From an uncultured Bacteroidales bacterium (lineage in GTDB: Bacteria; Bacteroidota; Bacteroidia; Bacteroidales; UBA932), in NCBI GenBank assembly GCA_934695325.1, contig CAKUVD010000002.1, positions 206,710 to 270,709 on the forward strand: a DNA stretch of 64,000 bases, in the 5' to 3' direction. Each line of letters begins with the position of its first letter. Position 1 is the stretch's first letter. The position numbers and the translations under genes are program-made. The notes under the pieces were generated by a model. That model did not search any database and was not told the origin of the DNA. It worked only from the letters and a program-made list of their open reading frames with translations. Below are positions 15,791 to 23,823 of this stretch, one piece after another.

Positions 15791-17428
15791 ATGAAAAACA
15801 ACATATATAAAGCAATTTCGATGGCTGCGGTGGCTTTCTGCGGAATAGCCTGCACATCGAACTTCGAGGAAATAAACAAGAACCCGTATGGCGTTTCCGA
15901 TGACGAGATGCAAAGAGACGGATACATTATCCGCGCATCTTTGACGGGTATTGCCAACGGAGTGATTTCTCCGGACGTGAATACTACGCAGTTCACGGAA
16001 TGTCTTCTGGGCGGTACCCAGGGCGGATATATGGCAGATGCCAATGCCGGCTTCGCCAATACCATCTCCAACTATAATCCGACTGACAACTGGACCAATG
16101 TGTTTATGAAGAGCGACAGGATCATTCCTGTAATCTATACGAACTACAAGCAGCTCCATCAGGTGACGGATGACCCTGTGATCCTCGCTGTGGGTGACAT
16201 CGTGAAGGTGGCCGCTATGCACAGGGTCACGGATACCTATGGCCCTATCCCTTATACCAAGATCGGCCAGGACGGAAGCCTCACGGTTCCTTATGATTCG
16301 CAGGAGGACGTTTACAAGGCTATGTTCAATGAACTTGACAATGCCGTCGATGTCTTGATGCCTAACCGCACGAACAATTTCGCTTCTGACGCTGACGCTA
16401 TCTATGGCGGTAACGTCGAGAAATGGATAAAACTTGCCAACTCTCTGAAACTCAGGCTTGCGATGCGTGTCTCTTACGCTGCTCCGGAACTCTCCAGGGA
16501 AATGGCTGAGTCTGCGGTGAAGAACGATGTCGGAGTCATCACGTCAAATGACGAGAATGCGAAGTTCTCTGCTTGGGGAACTGACGGAAACCCGATCAAG
16601 GTGGCTGTGCAGTATAATATGGTGAAGGAACACGAAGACAAGTCCGCTTGCGGTACTTTGGCAGGTGACTCCCACGTGGCTGCTGACATCATTTGCTATA
16701 TGAACGGCTACAATGACCCGCGGCGTGCATCATACTTCACGAAAGGCGAGTGGGACGGATATGACTATGTCGGAATGAGAAGGGGCATCGTCATCCCTGC
16801 CCAGACGACCATAGGCCACAAGTTCTCCGGCTTCACGCTCAATGTCTCCGATCCTGTGTGCTGGATGAATGCCGCAGAGGTCGCTTTCCTCGAGGCAGAG
16901 GCCGTAGCGGTGTTCGGCTATGATATGGGTGGCGCAGCCAAGGACTTCTATGAGAGAGGCATCGAACTCTCGTTCGAGCAGTGGGGCGCAGGCAGTGCTG
17001 CTGAGTATATCGCCGACAACACAAGCGTTCCTGGTACATATACGGATCCTTCCGGCTCCAACACCTATACCGAGGCTCTCTCAAGCATCACCATCGCTTG
17101 GGACGAGGCTGCGACTACGGCTCAGAAGCAGGAGCGTATCATCACCCAGAAGTGGATTGCGAACTGGCTTCTCGGAAACGAGGCCTGGGCGGACTGGAGA
17201 AGAACAGGCTATCCGACGCTGATCCCTGTATCTGATGCGGGCAACAAGAGCAACGGCATCGTGGATTCCCGTCAGGGCGCAAGACGTATGGCATATCCTA
17301 CCAACGAGGTTACTTCCAACTCGGAGAACTATCAGGCCGCAGTCAGCAATCTCCTGAAGGGTGCGGATAATATGACTACCCGTCTTTGGTTCGACTGCAA
17401 CCCGGACAATCCTTATTACAAGAACTAA
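15791..17428 (+). CDS. SusD/RagB-like surface glycan-binding lipoprotein
   Basis: Outer-membrane lipoprotein of 545 aa with a lipobox (FCGIACTSN, cysteine near residue 21). It forms the lid of the adjacent SusC pore and captures glycan. SusD-typical features are EEINKNPYGVS after the signal, a TPR-rich helical core (for example LANSLKLRLAMRVSY, AEVAFLEAEAVAVFGYD) and the C-terminal signature ITQKWIANWLLGNEAWADWRRTGYP. The gene is preceded by a strong Shine-Dalgarno, which may give high SusD output relative to SusC. Confidence 0.94.
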   Translation: MKNNIYKAISMAAVAFCGIACTSNFEEINKNPYGVSDDEMQRDGYIIRASLTGIANGVISPDVNTTQFTECLLGGTQGGYMADANAGFANTISNYNPTDNWTNVFMKSDRIIPVIYTNYKQLHQVTDDPVILAVGDIVKVAAMHRVTDTYGPIPYTKIGQDGSLTVPYDSQEDVYKAMFNELDNAVDVLMPNRTNNFASDADAIYGGNVEKWIKLANSLKLRLAMRVSYAAPELSREMAESAVKNDVGVITSNDENAKFSAWGTDGNPIKVAVQYNMVKEHEDKSACGTLAGDSHVAADIICYMNGYNDPRRASYFTKGEWDGYDYVGMRRGIVIPAQTTIGHKFSGFTLNVSDPVCWMNAAEVAFLEAEAVAVFGYDMGGAAKDFYERGIELSFEQWGAGSAAEYIADNTSVPGTYTDPSGSNTYTEALSSITIAWDEAATTAQKQERIITQKWIANWLLGNEAWADWRRTGYPTLIPVSDAGNKSNGIVDSRQGARRMAYPTNEVTSNSENYQAAVSNLLKGADNMTTRLWFDCNPDNPYYKN

Positions 17429-17446
17429 CACTAAAATTCGTATAAG

Positions 17447-18562
17447 ATGACAACTAGAGATAACAGATTGACGAAAATCGTTCTCACAGGTGCGGCTGCC
17501 ATACTGATGGCGTCCTGCTCCGACTGGACCGAGACGGAAAGCGTCAATATCAAATATCCTGACCTGAAGGAGGATGCGCCGGAGCTCTATGAGCAGTATA
17601 TGCAGTCTCTGAGGGATTACAGGGACAGCGATCACAAGGTGGTCATAGGCAAGTTCGCCAACAAGGCTGCCGCTCCTGCCGGACAGGCCGAGCATATCAA
17701 TGCTCTTCCCGACAGCATCGACTATGTGATACTCCAGAATCCAGACGCTCTCAGCGACGAGATTATGTGCGAGATGAACGAGGTGCGTGATGTGAAGGGA
17801 ATGAAAATCCTCTATGAGATAAGTTACGCTGACATCATCTCCGCATACAAGGCTTATGCCGAGGAGTGGAAGGCTGCTCACCCTGAGACGACTCCTGCAG
17901 AGGGCGAAGAGGAGACACCGACAGACCCTTCTGACACCCTCGTGGCACAGGATCCGTTCGTGAAGGATGCTGTCAAGGAACAGCTGGCATATTTTCCGAA
18001 ATACGGCTATGACGGAATCAATGTCTCTTTCACGGCTCTGAACCCTCTCAGTGTGACAGACGAGAACAAGCCTGCGCTTCTTGCGAGCCAGGAGGCTTTC
18101 CTCGGAGACATCCGCGAGTGGAGACAGGCCAATGCAGATGCGCTCTTTTTCTATGAGGGCACTCCGCAGTATCTTCTCAGCGAGGATACGTCGCTTGTCG
18201 ACAGTGCGGACTACATCATCATTCCGGCTGAATCTCAGCAGAACGTTTACGGGTTCTCATACCTCGTGAACCAGGCTATGAGATTCGAGAACATTCCTTC
18301 AGACAGGTTCGTCATAGGAGTGACTACGGTCTCGCTTACCGATCCGGGCGACACCAAGGGAACTTTCATCGACAAGGACGACAATGGAAACACCCTCACC
18401 GCCATCACCGGAGCCGCATATTGGACGGCGCAGGTGACGACTGGTTTCACCAAGTCGGGAATCTGCATTGACAATGTGCAGAATGACTACTATAACATTC
18501 AGTTCGTATATCCTAACGTCCGCAGGGCTATAGCGATAATGAACCCATCACCACTTAATTAA
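17447..18562 (+). CDS. GH18-like lipoprotein lacking catalytic residues (probable surface glycan-binding protein)
   Basis: Lipoprotein of 371 aa (lipobox ILMASCSDW). The fold resembles an EndoH/EndoF-type GH18 barrel: IDYVILQNPD, KGMKILYEISYADI, YGYDGINVSF, ADALFFYEGTP and RFVIGVTTV match successive strands of the active paralogue encoded at 19773. At the catalytic strand the expected DxxDxDxE reads DGINVSFT (residues 189-196), so both the aspartate and the glutamate needed for substrate-assisted hydrolysis are replaced by Ser194 and Thr196. It probably binds glycan at the cell surface without cleaving it. An acidic, threonine/proline-rich insertion lies near residues 145-165. Confidence 0.8.
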   Translation: MTTRDNRLTKIVLTGAAAILMASCSDWTETESVNIKYPDLKEDAPELYEQYMQSLRDYRDSDHKVVIGKFANKAAAPAGQAEHINALPDSIDYVILQNPDALSDEIMCEMNEVRDVKGMKILYEISYADIISAYKAYAEEWKAAHPETTPAEGEEETPTDPSDTLVAQDPFVKDAVKEQLAYFPKYGYDGINVSFTALNPLSVTDENKPALLASQEAFLGDIREWRQANADALFFYEGTPQYLLSEDTSLVDSADYIIIPAESQQNVYGFSYLVNQAMRFENIPSDRFVIGVTTVSLTDPGDTKGTFIDKDDNGNTLTAITGAAYWTAQVTTGFTKSGICIDNVQNDYYNIQFVYPNVRRAIAIMNPSPLN

Positions 18563-18571
18563 GCATTGAAG

Positions 18572-19744
18572 ATGAAAAAAACATTGAAATACAGCTTTGT
18601 CCTTTTCGCGGCGGCATTGACTCTTGCCGGCTGCCAGACGGAAAGCAAGAGAATGGACGAGCATCATTTCGACAACAAGCTTTATCTGAACGCATCTTCC
18701 GCCACTGACGAGATCCTGGTGAAGCAGACAGGCTCAGCCGTCAATGTGACGAGGACACTCTCGATGAGCACCGCTCTTCAGGCGGATTGCGACATCACCG
18801 CCAGACTTGTGGCTGCTCCGGAACTGTTGGATGCCTACAGACAGGCATATTATGACGGGACGGTGAATCTGCTTCCTGAAGGAAAGTGCGAGATTTCGGA
18901 GAGCACATTGACCATATCCAAGGGCGCAAACGCCTCTCCTGCCGTCGAGATCTCTTTCAGCGGCCTTGAGGAACTTGACCGCGACCTCGTATATGTGCAG
19001 CCTGTAAGGCTCACCGACATCCAGGGAATAGAGGTGCTCGATTCCAAGACTTCCGTATATTATGTGTTCAAGGGAGCGGCTCTCATCAACGTGGTCGCAG
19101 ACCTCGCCGAGAACAGGGCTTACCCTTCTTGGAAGGACGGCAGCATAGTGAACGATATGAGCAACTTCACTCTGGAGTGTATGGTGAACTTCAACAAATT
19201 CGGCCGCCAGATTTCCACGATTATGGGCATAGAGGGCAATTTCCTCCTCCGCGTGGGTGACGCCGGCGTCCCTGACAACCAGCTTCAGGTGGCTTCGAGC
19301 CGTAATCTTACCAGTTCCGACCTTCAGTTTGAGACCGGTAAATGGTATCACGTGGCAATGACTTTCGACAAAGGCACGGTGAAGGTGTACTTTAACGGAA
19401 CGGAGAAACTCACCGGCAACTGCGGAAAGACATCCGTAAGCTTAGGAGCGGCGCATTCCGATACCGAGGCTTCGTCACGTTGCTTCTGGATTGGATATTC
19501 TTATGCTTCAGACCGCTACCTTGACGGGAAGATTGCCGAAGTCAGAATATGGAACAAGACTCTTACTGCTGATGAGATCAATGCTCCTACTCATTTCTAT
19601 ACAGTGGATCCTTCTTCTGAGGGTCTCGTGGCGTACTGGAAATTCGATGACGGCGCAGGCAACAAGATAAAGGACTACAGCGTGAACGGCAACGACCTCA
19701 CCGTGGATTCCAACCCGGGCTGGACTAAAGTCTCTCTCCCATAA
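18572..19744 (+). CDS. DUF1735 and LamG-like domain lipoprotein (surface glycan-binding candidate)
   Basis: The start is set at ATG 18572 (MKKTLKYSF); a TTG 6 bp upstream is less likely. The lipobox is TLAGCQTES. Residues about 30-165 fit DUF1735, a beta-sandwich found in Bacteroidota glycan-binding proteins and at the N terminus of GH18 enzymes. Residues about 170-385 form a LamG/concanavalin-like lectin domain (FTLECMVNF, GKWYHVAMTFDKGTVKVYFNG, YLDGKIAEVRIWNKTLTADEI, LVAYWKFDDGAGNKIKDYS). The 390-aa product lies 9 bp after the dead GH18 gene. It is very likely an auxiliary glycan-capture protein of this locus. Confidence 0.82.
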   Translation: MKKTLKYSFVLFAAALTLAGCQTESKRMDEHHFDNKLYLNASSATDEILVKQTGSAVNVTRTLSMSTALQADCDITARLVAAPELLDAYRQAYYDGTVNLLPEGKCEISESTLTISKGANASPAVEISFSGLEELDRDLVYVQPVRLTDIQGIEVLDSKTSVYYVFKGAALINVVADLAENRAYPSWKDGSIVNDMSNFTLECMVNFNKFGRQISTIMGIEGNFLLRVGDAGVPDNQLQVASSRNLTSSDLQFETGKWYHVAMTFDKGTVKVYFNGTEKLTGNCGKTSVSLGAAHSDTEASSRCFWIGYSYASDRYLDGKIAEVRIWNKTLTADEINAPTHFYTVDPSSEGLVAYWKFDDGAGNKIKDYSVNGNDLTVDSNPGWTKVSLP

Positions 19745-19772
19745 ACAACAATAGCATTAAACTGAAGACAAT

Positions 19773-21191
19773 ATGAAAAGATATATTGACATACTTGCGA
19801 TAGCCGCTCTCTGTTCGGGTTCGATGCTCGCCTCCTGTACGGACGACATCCGCATCGGTGAACTGGACGAGTCGCAGTATGAGAACATAAAAGAACTCAA
19901 GGGCGCAGTCCGTGACGCATCTAACGGAAAGACCAGCACTATCGTCGAACTCCGCAAGGAGGATTACTCCACATCCGTGGAGTTCAGCCTCGCGAGAGCG
20001 CCTAAGGAGGGCGTGGACGTGACCATCTCTTTCGATGCGGACTATCTCGATGAGTACAACGCCGCCCATGGGACTTCATTCAAGCTGTATCCTGCCGACA
20101 GGGTTCGACTCCAGAATGACGGGAAGATCCTTATGGCTCCGGACGAGAAAGCGTCATACTCACTTGAACTCGTGATTCCGGCACTTGACACCGTGGATTT
20201 CGAGGCTGACCAGACATATCTCCTGCCGCTTAAGGCTGAGATCGATGCCCAAGGCGTAAGCATCTCCAAGAGCGAATCTCACTGCGTGTATCTCGTGAAG
20301 AATCTCGCAGGAGACGGTCTTGCGGAGCGAAAAGCCGGTGAGAAGCAGACATTCTTCTTTTTCGAGGTGAATGATACGAACCCGCTCAATGCTCTCCAAT
20401 GGAAGATGACTGACGGGCGATATCTGGTGAACTATCTGGTCCTTTTCGCCGCCAACATTAATTATGACAGGGAGAAAGGTGAGGTATATATCTATACGAA
20501 CCCTCAGGTTACCTATATCCTTGCCCATAACGAAGAAGTGCTGCAGCCTCTGCGCAAGCACGGCATCAAGGTGATTCTTGGACTTCTCGGGAACCACGAC
20601 GAGTCGGGTCTCGCACAGCTGTCCGACATCGGCGCGAAAGACTTTGCGCAGAAGATTGCCGCGATGTGCTATGCCTATAATCTTGACGGTGTGAACTTCG
20701 ATGACGAGTACTCAAACTCTCCGGATCTGAGTAATCCTCTGTTCGCCAGGAGCTCCACTTATGCCGGAGCGCGCCTGATGTTCGAGACGAAGAAGGCTAT
20801 GCCTGACAAGTATGTCACCACATTCCAGTATGGCAATATGTACGGTGCGGATTATATAGATGGAATCCCTGCCGGCGCCTGGATGGATATCGCAGTGGCC
20901 AACTATGGCGGAAGGGCGCGTCCTTTTGAGGGAATGACTCTTGCCAACTGCTCCGGACAGTCTACTGAAATGGCGAGGGGCGGATATATTTCCGTAAGCA
21001 CTGCGCAGTCAGTCGCAAACAGCGAGTATGGATATTATATGGTGTTCGCTCCGTGGGCGGCGAATAACCAGGGCAGCCATAATCATTTCGATTCTCTCAG
21101 CAATCTTGCTGAAGGACTTTACGGCAACAGACTTGTGACTCCGGAGCATTATTATCCTTCTACGCAGTCACTTGAAACAAAACCATTCTAA
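19773..21191 (+). CDS. GH18 endo-beta-N-acetylglucosaminidase (EndoH/F type) with N-terminal DUF1735
   Basis: Lipoprotein of 472 aa (lipobox MLASCTDD). Residues about 30-170 look like DUF1735; residues about 185-460 form the GH18 barrel. The catalytic strand LDGVNFDDEYS places Asp310 and Glu312 where EndoH has its catalytic pair; Asn308 replaces the commonly conserved middle Asp. Preceding strands (LVNYLVLFAANINYD, IKVILGLLGNHD) and following ones (KYVTTFQYGNMYG, WMDIAVANYGG) are in order. Such enzymes cut the chitobiose core of high-mannose N-glycans at the cell surface and release the oligosaccharide to SusD/SusC. The exact substrate is inferred from locus composition. Confidence 0.85.
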   Translation: MKRYIDILAIAALCSGSMLASCTDDIRIGELDESQYENIKELKGAVRDASNGKTSTIVELRKEDYSTSVEFSLARAPKEGVDVTISFDADYLDEYNAAHGTSFKLYPADRVRLQNDGKILMAPDEKASYSLELVIPALDTVDFEADQTYLLPLKAEIDAQGVSISKSESHCVYLVKNLAGDGLAERKAGEKQTFFFFEVNDTNPLNALQWKMTDGRYLVNYLVLFAANINYDREKGEVYIYTNPQVTYILAHNEEVLQPLRKHGIKVILGLLGNHDESGLAQLSDIGAKDFAQKIAAMCYAYNLDGVNFDDEYSNSPDLSNPLFARSSTYAGARLMFETKKAMPDKYVTTFQYGNMYGADYIDGIPAGAWMDIAVANYGGRARPFEGMTLANCSGQSTEMARGGYISVSTAQSVANSEYGYYMVFAPWAANNQGSHNHFDSLSNLAEGLYGNRLVTPEHYYPSTQSLETKPF

Positions 21192-21204
21192 ATAAGTGGA
21201 TAAA

Positions 21205-22740
21205 ATGAAAAGATATATTTTGATGCTCGCTTCCGCGGCAGTGTTGTTCAGCTGCTCGGAGAAAGAGGATACGACTGTCTCTTATGACAGCATTGAGGTC
21301 TCTGCCGACACTCTGAAATTCGGCCCGGACGGAGGTTCCCTGGACCTTAAGGTCACAAGTTCCGGGGACTGGAGACTTTCCGGTCTTTCAGACTGGGTCA
21401 GGCCTTCTGCGACAGAAGGAAAGAATGGTGCGACCATCACTTTTACCGCAGAGCCTGGAAATAGCGAGGCGGTAAAGGAATCATCTTTCAAGGTGTTCAC
21501 AGGCAGTGCGGTCAAGAAGGTCGTGGTTACATCCTCTCCTGCCTATGTCGTCTCGCTTCTTTCTGAAAGTGAAACCAACGTAGTGTGTGACGGAGGTACT
21601 GTGAATGTGAAACTGGACACTAACATCCCAGAATTGGAATTCGAATATTCCGGTGACGGTGCGGACTGGATTGAGGCCGGCTCTCGTTCAGATGCTTTCG
21701 GAATGACAATGCAGCAGTTCACGGTGAAGAAGAGCAGACTCTTCAAGAATCGCGAGTCTGTGGTTACCATTAAGGGTGCAGGCAAGTCTGTTGATGTCAA
21801 GTTTGTCCAGAATCAGCGTGATACAATTTTCGTCGAAGGCAACAGGACTGTATTCGAGAATCTCAATGAGCGGGATTTCGAGCTAAAGATGAAGACGAAT
21901 ATAGATTATACTGTAGATCTTGCGAACTGGATGACTAACGCCGGTGAGACTGTAGGGGCGACCGGAGAGGACGGCCTTACAGAGAAGACGCTGAAAATTC
22001 ATATGAGCGAGGCTGCGGCAAGCCGTTCTTACACAATCAAGATTTCCGGAAACGGAAAGGAGTATGTGAGATATACCCTCAAGCAGCAGAACCCGAACCC
22101 TGTGCTTGTACGCATCCCGGACGCTGTCCTTCGCTCGAAACTGACGGAACTGGGCTGGATCATCGGTGATGAGAGCAGCGATGAGTGCGAACTTTTGGAA
22201 GCAGGGCTTACAGGTACGTCCCTCTCCATTTCAAGCACAACTACGTGGAATCCTATTAATATCAATGATCTGACAGGTCTGGAGGCCTTCCCTAAACTGG
22301 AGACTCTCACGCTTGCGGGACTTACGGCCACTTCGATTGACCTGTCTGCTGTAAAGACTCTAAAGACTGTGACTATCAACAGAATTCAGCATCTCACTTC
22401 GCTCAAGGCAGGCGAGGCTCTTACGACAGTTGATTTTACCGGATATGGTTACGATTATCTTGATGCTCTGCTGCTTACGATAGAAGGCCCTGCCGTAGAG
22501 ACGATAAAGGCGAACAGTTCGTCATACTATATTTCTTATGGTTATGAGAAACTTGCTACGATAGATGTCACTGGCTGCCCTTCTCTCAAGGAACTTCAAG
22601 TGAACAGGGCATATAATAGCTGGGGATCACTTATGTGTTATCTGAAGAAGATAAATGTGACAGCTGCACAGAAAGCCGCCATCGACGCCGGCACGCTTAC
22701 CGTAGAGAAACCGGAACAGACTGTTTACGAGGTGAAGTGA
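21205..22740 (+). CDS. BACON-repeat lipoprotein with C-terminal leucine-rich-repeat-like region
   Basis: ATG 21205 is preferred over the GTG 9 bp upstream; it gives the signal MKRYILMLASAAVLFSC. The 511-aa product has two to three BACON-like beta-sandwich modules (about 20-110, 115-200 and 205-290; SGDWRLSGLSDWVRPSATEGKNG is typical). Residues about 300-490 contain leucine-rich repeats (LTGLEAFPKLETLTLAGLTATSIDL, VKTLKTVTINRIQHLTSL, CPSLKELQVN). BACON domains are thought to bind carbohydrate or mucin. It is the last gene of the PUL, 13 bp after the GH18 gene and before a strong hairpin. Its role is probably adhesion or glycan capture. Confidence 0.75.
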   Translation: MKRYILMLASAAVLFSCSEKEDTTVSYDSIEVSADTLKFGPDGGSLDLKVTSSGDWRLSGLSDWVRPSATEGKNGATITFTAEPGNSEAVKESSFKVFTGSAVKKVVVTSSPAYVVSLLSESETNVVCDGGTVNVKLDTNIPELEFEYSGDGADWIEAGSRSDAFGMTMQQFTVKKSRLFKNRESVVTIKGAGKSVDVKFVQNQRDTIFVEGNRTVFENLNERDFELKMKTNIDYTVDLANWMTNAGETVGATGEDGLTEKTLKIHMSEAAASRSYTIKISGNGKEYVRYTLKQQNPNPVLVRIPDAVLRSKLTELGWIIGDESSDECELLEAGLTGTSLSISSTTTWNPININDLTGLEAFPKLETLTLAGLTATSIDLSAVKTLKTVTINRIQHLTSLKAGEALTTVDFTGYGYDYLDALLLTIEGPAVETIKANSSSYYISYGYEKLATIDVTGCPSLKELQVNRAYNSWGSLMCYLKKINVTAAQKAAIDAGTLTVEKPEQTVYEVK

Positions 22741-22776
22741 CATATCTGTAGAGCATCGTGCTCGGACATCTAAATG

Positions 22777-22825
22777 ATTAAGCGAAATACTGCTCATTGG
22801 TTTTAAGAGTAGTGTTTCGCTTAAT
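22777..22825 (+). terminator. Hairpin terminator at the end of the GH18 PUL
   Basis: A 19-bp stem with only G-U-type deviations pairs 22777-22795 (ATTAAGCGAAATACTGCTC) with 22807-22825 around an 11-nt loop, and TTTG follows. The 298 bp between the PUL and the next gene hold this hairpin and a possible -7 box (TAATTTTG, 22974-22981, 57 bp before the next ATG) with no well-spaced -33. I see nothing else there. Confidence 0.65.
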
Positions 22826-23038
22826 TTGTTTATAGCCATTACCTTATGTCGGACTTATGAAACTTGGCTGGAAAACAGATCTGCGAGAATCTATGATTTT
22901 CGTTTTTCTGAAGACGAATTTCTGCCTGTTGCCGCTCTTTTTGATAAAGTCGGACAAGATTTGTAATTTTGTAGATTGTCGGTGGCTATTTGGCCGGACG
23001 ATTTACGCATATTCGGAAATTTTATAAAATAATCGACA

Positions 23039-23806
23039 ATGAGCGGAAAATACAACGAAGAAAAAAAATATGTGATGGAGGCTGAGGTCCCGTGCTACGA
23101 CGTGGACTCGAATTTAAGGATGAGGCCGGCGGCATTTATGGATTTGGCCCAGGAAATAGCCTATCAGGCTGCCACTGCATTGGGGTTTGGGTATGATGAC
23201 CTCCAGAAGGAAGGCAAGGCGTGGGTCCTTTCCAGAATGCACTTTGAGTTCCTGCGTCACCCTCTTTGGCGCGAGAGCATTGAACTGGCCACTTGGCATA
23301 AGGGACCTTATGGCCCGTTTTATCTGAGGGATTTCTCTCTGAAGAACAAGGACGGCGAACTCCTTGTCAGAGGAACGAGCTCCTGGGTCATACTGGATGT
23401 AAGACAGAGGACTATGTGCCGTATGGCGGATGTCCTTACTCTGGTACCAGAGAATAGCGTCTGCCCTGAAAACGCCATAGAACGTCCTGCAGACAAGGTT
23501 ATGATGCCGCGCGGGGCGGAGCCTGAGCAGGCCGGCGTCCATAAGGTGGAATTCTCCGATGTGGATCTTCTGGGACATACGAACAACGCCAGATATGTCG
23601 TCTGGGCGATGGACTGCATTGATTTCGATGAGTTGAGGACTCACCCGGTCAAGGACTTGACGGTCAATTTCATCCACGAGACAAGGTCCGGCGAGGAGAT
23701 TTCCCTTGAAAAGCTCCGGTTAGAGAATGAAGACGGCTCCATAACATACTTCATTGACGGTAAATTAGCCGACAAGGCTGTCTTCTCGGTGAAAATCAAT
23801 ATGTAA
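23039..23806 (+). CDS. Acyl-ACP thioesterase (FatA/FatB-like)
   Basis: Cytosolic enzyme of 255 aa that hydrolyses fatty acyl-ACP to free fatty acid. It is a double hotdog fold. The first half starts with VPCYDVDSNLRMRPAAFMDLAQEIA and continues WVLSRMHFEFLRHPLW. The second half carries the catalytic motif VDLLGHTNNARYVVWAMD, equivalent to the plant and bacterial N-x-H-x-N-N-x-x-Y region. The length fits bacterial members. It starts a co-directional series of genes with short spacing; the exchanger gene follows after 17 bp. Confidence 0.88.
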   Translation: MSGKYNEEKKYVMEAEVPCYDVDSNLRMRPAAFMDLAQEIAYQAATALGFGYDDLQKEGKAWVLSRMHFEFLRHPLWRESIELATWHKGPYGPFYLRDFSLKNKDGELLVRGTSSWVILDVRQRTMCRMADVLTLVPENSVCPENAIERPADKVMMPRGAEPEQAGVHKVEFSDVDLLGHTNNARYVVWAMDCIDFDELRTHPVKDLTVNFIHETRSGEEISLEKLRLENEDGSITYFIDGKLADKAVFSVKINM

Positions 23807-23823
23807 CCATATAATAATCAGAT

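Noticed and set aside
22974..22981. Promoter of the acyl-ACP thioesterase gene
   Set aside because: TAATTTTG fits the -7 box, but the nearest TTTG is about 30 bp away, so it is mentioned only within the terminator entry.
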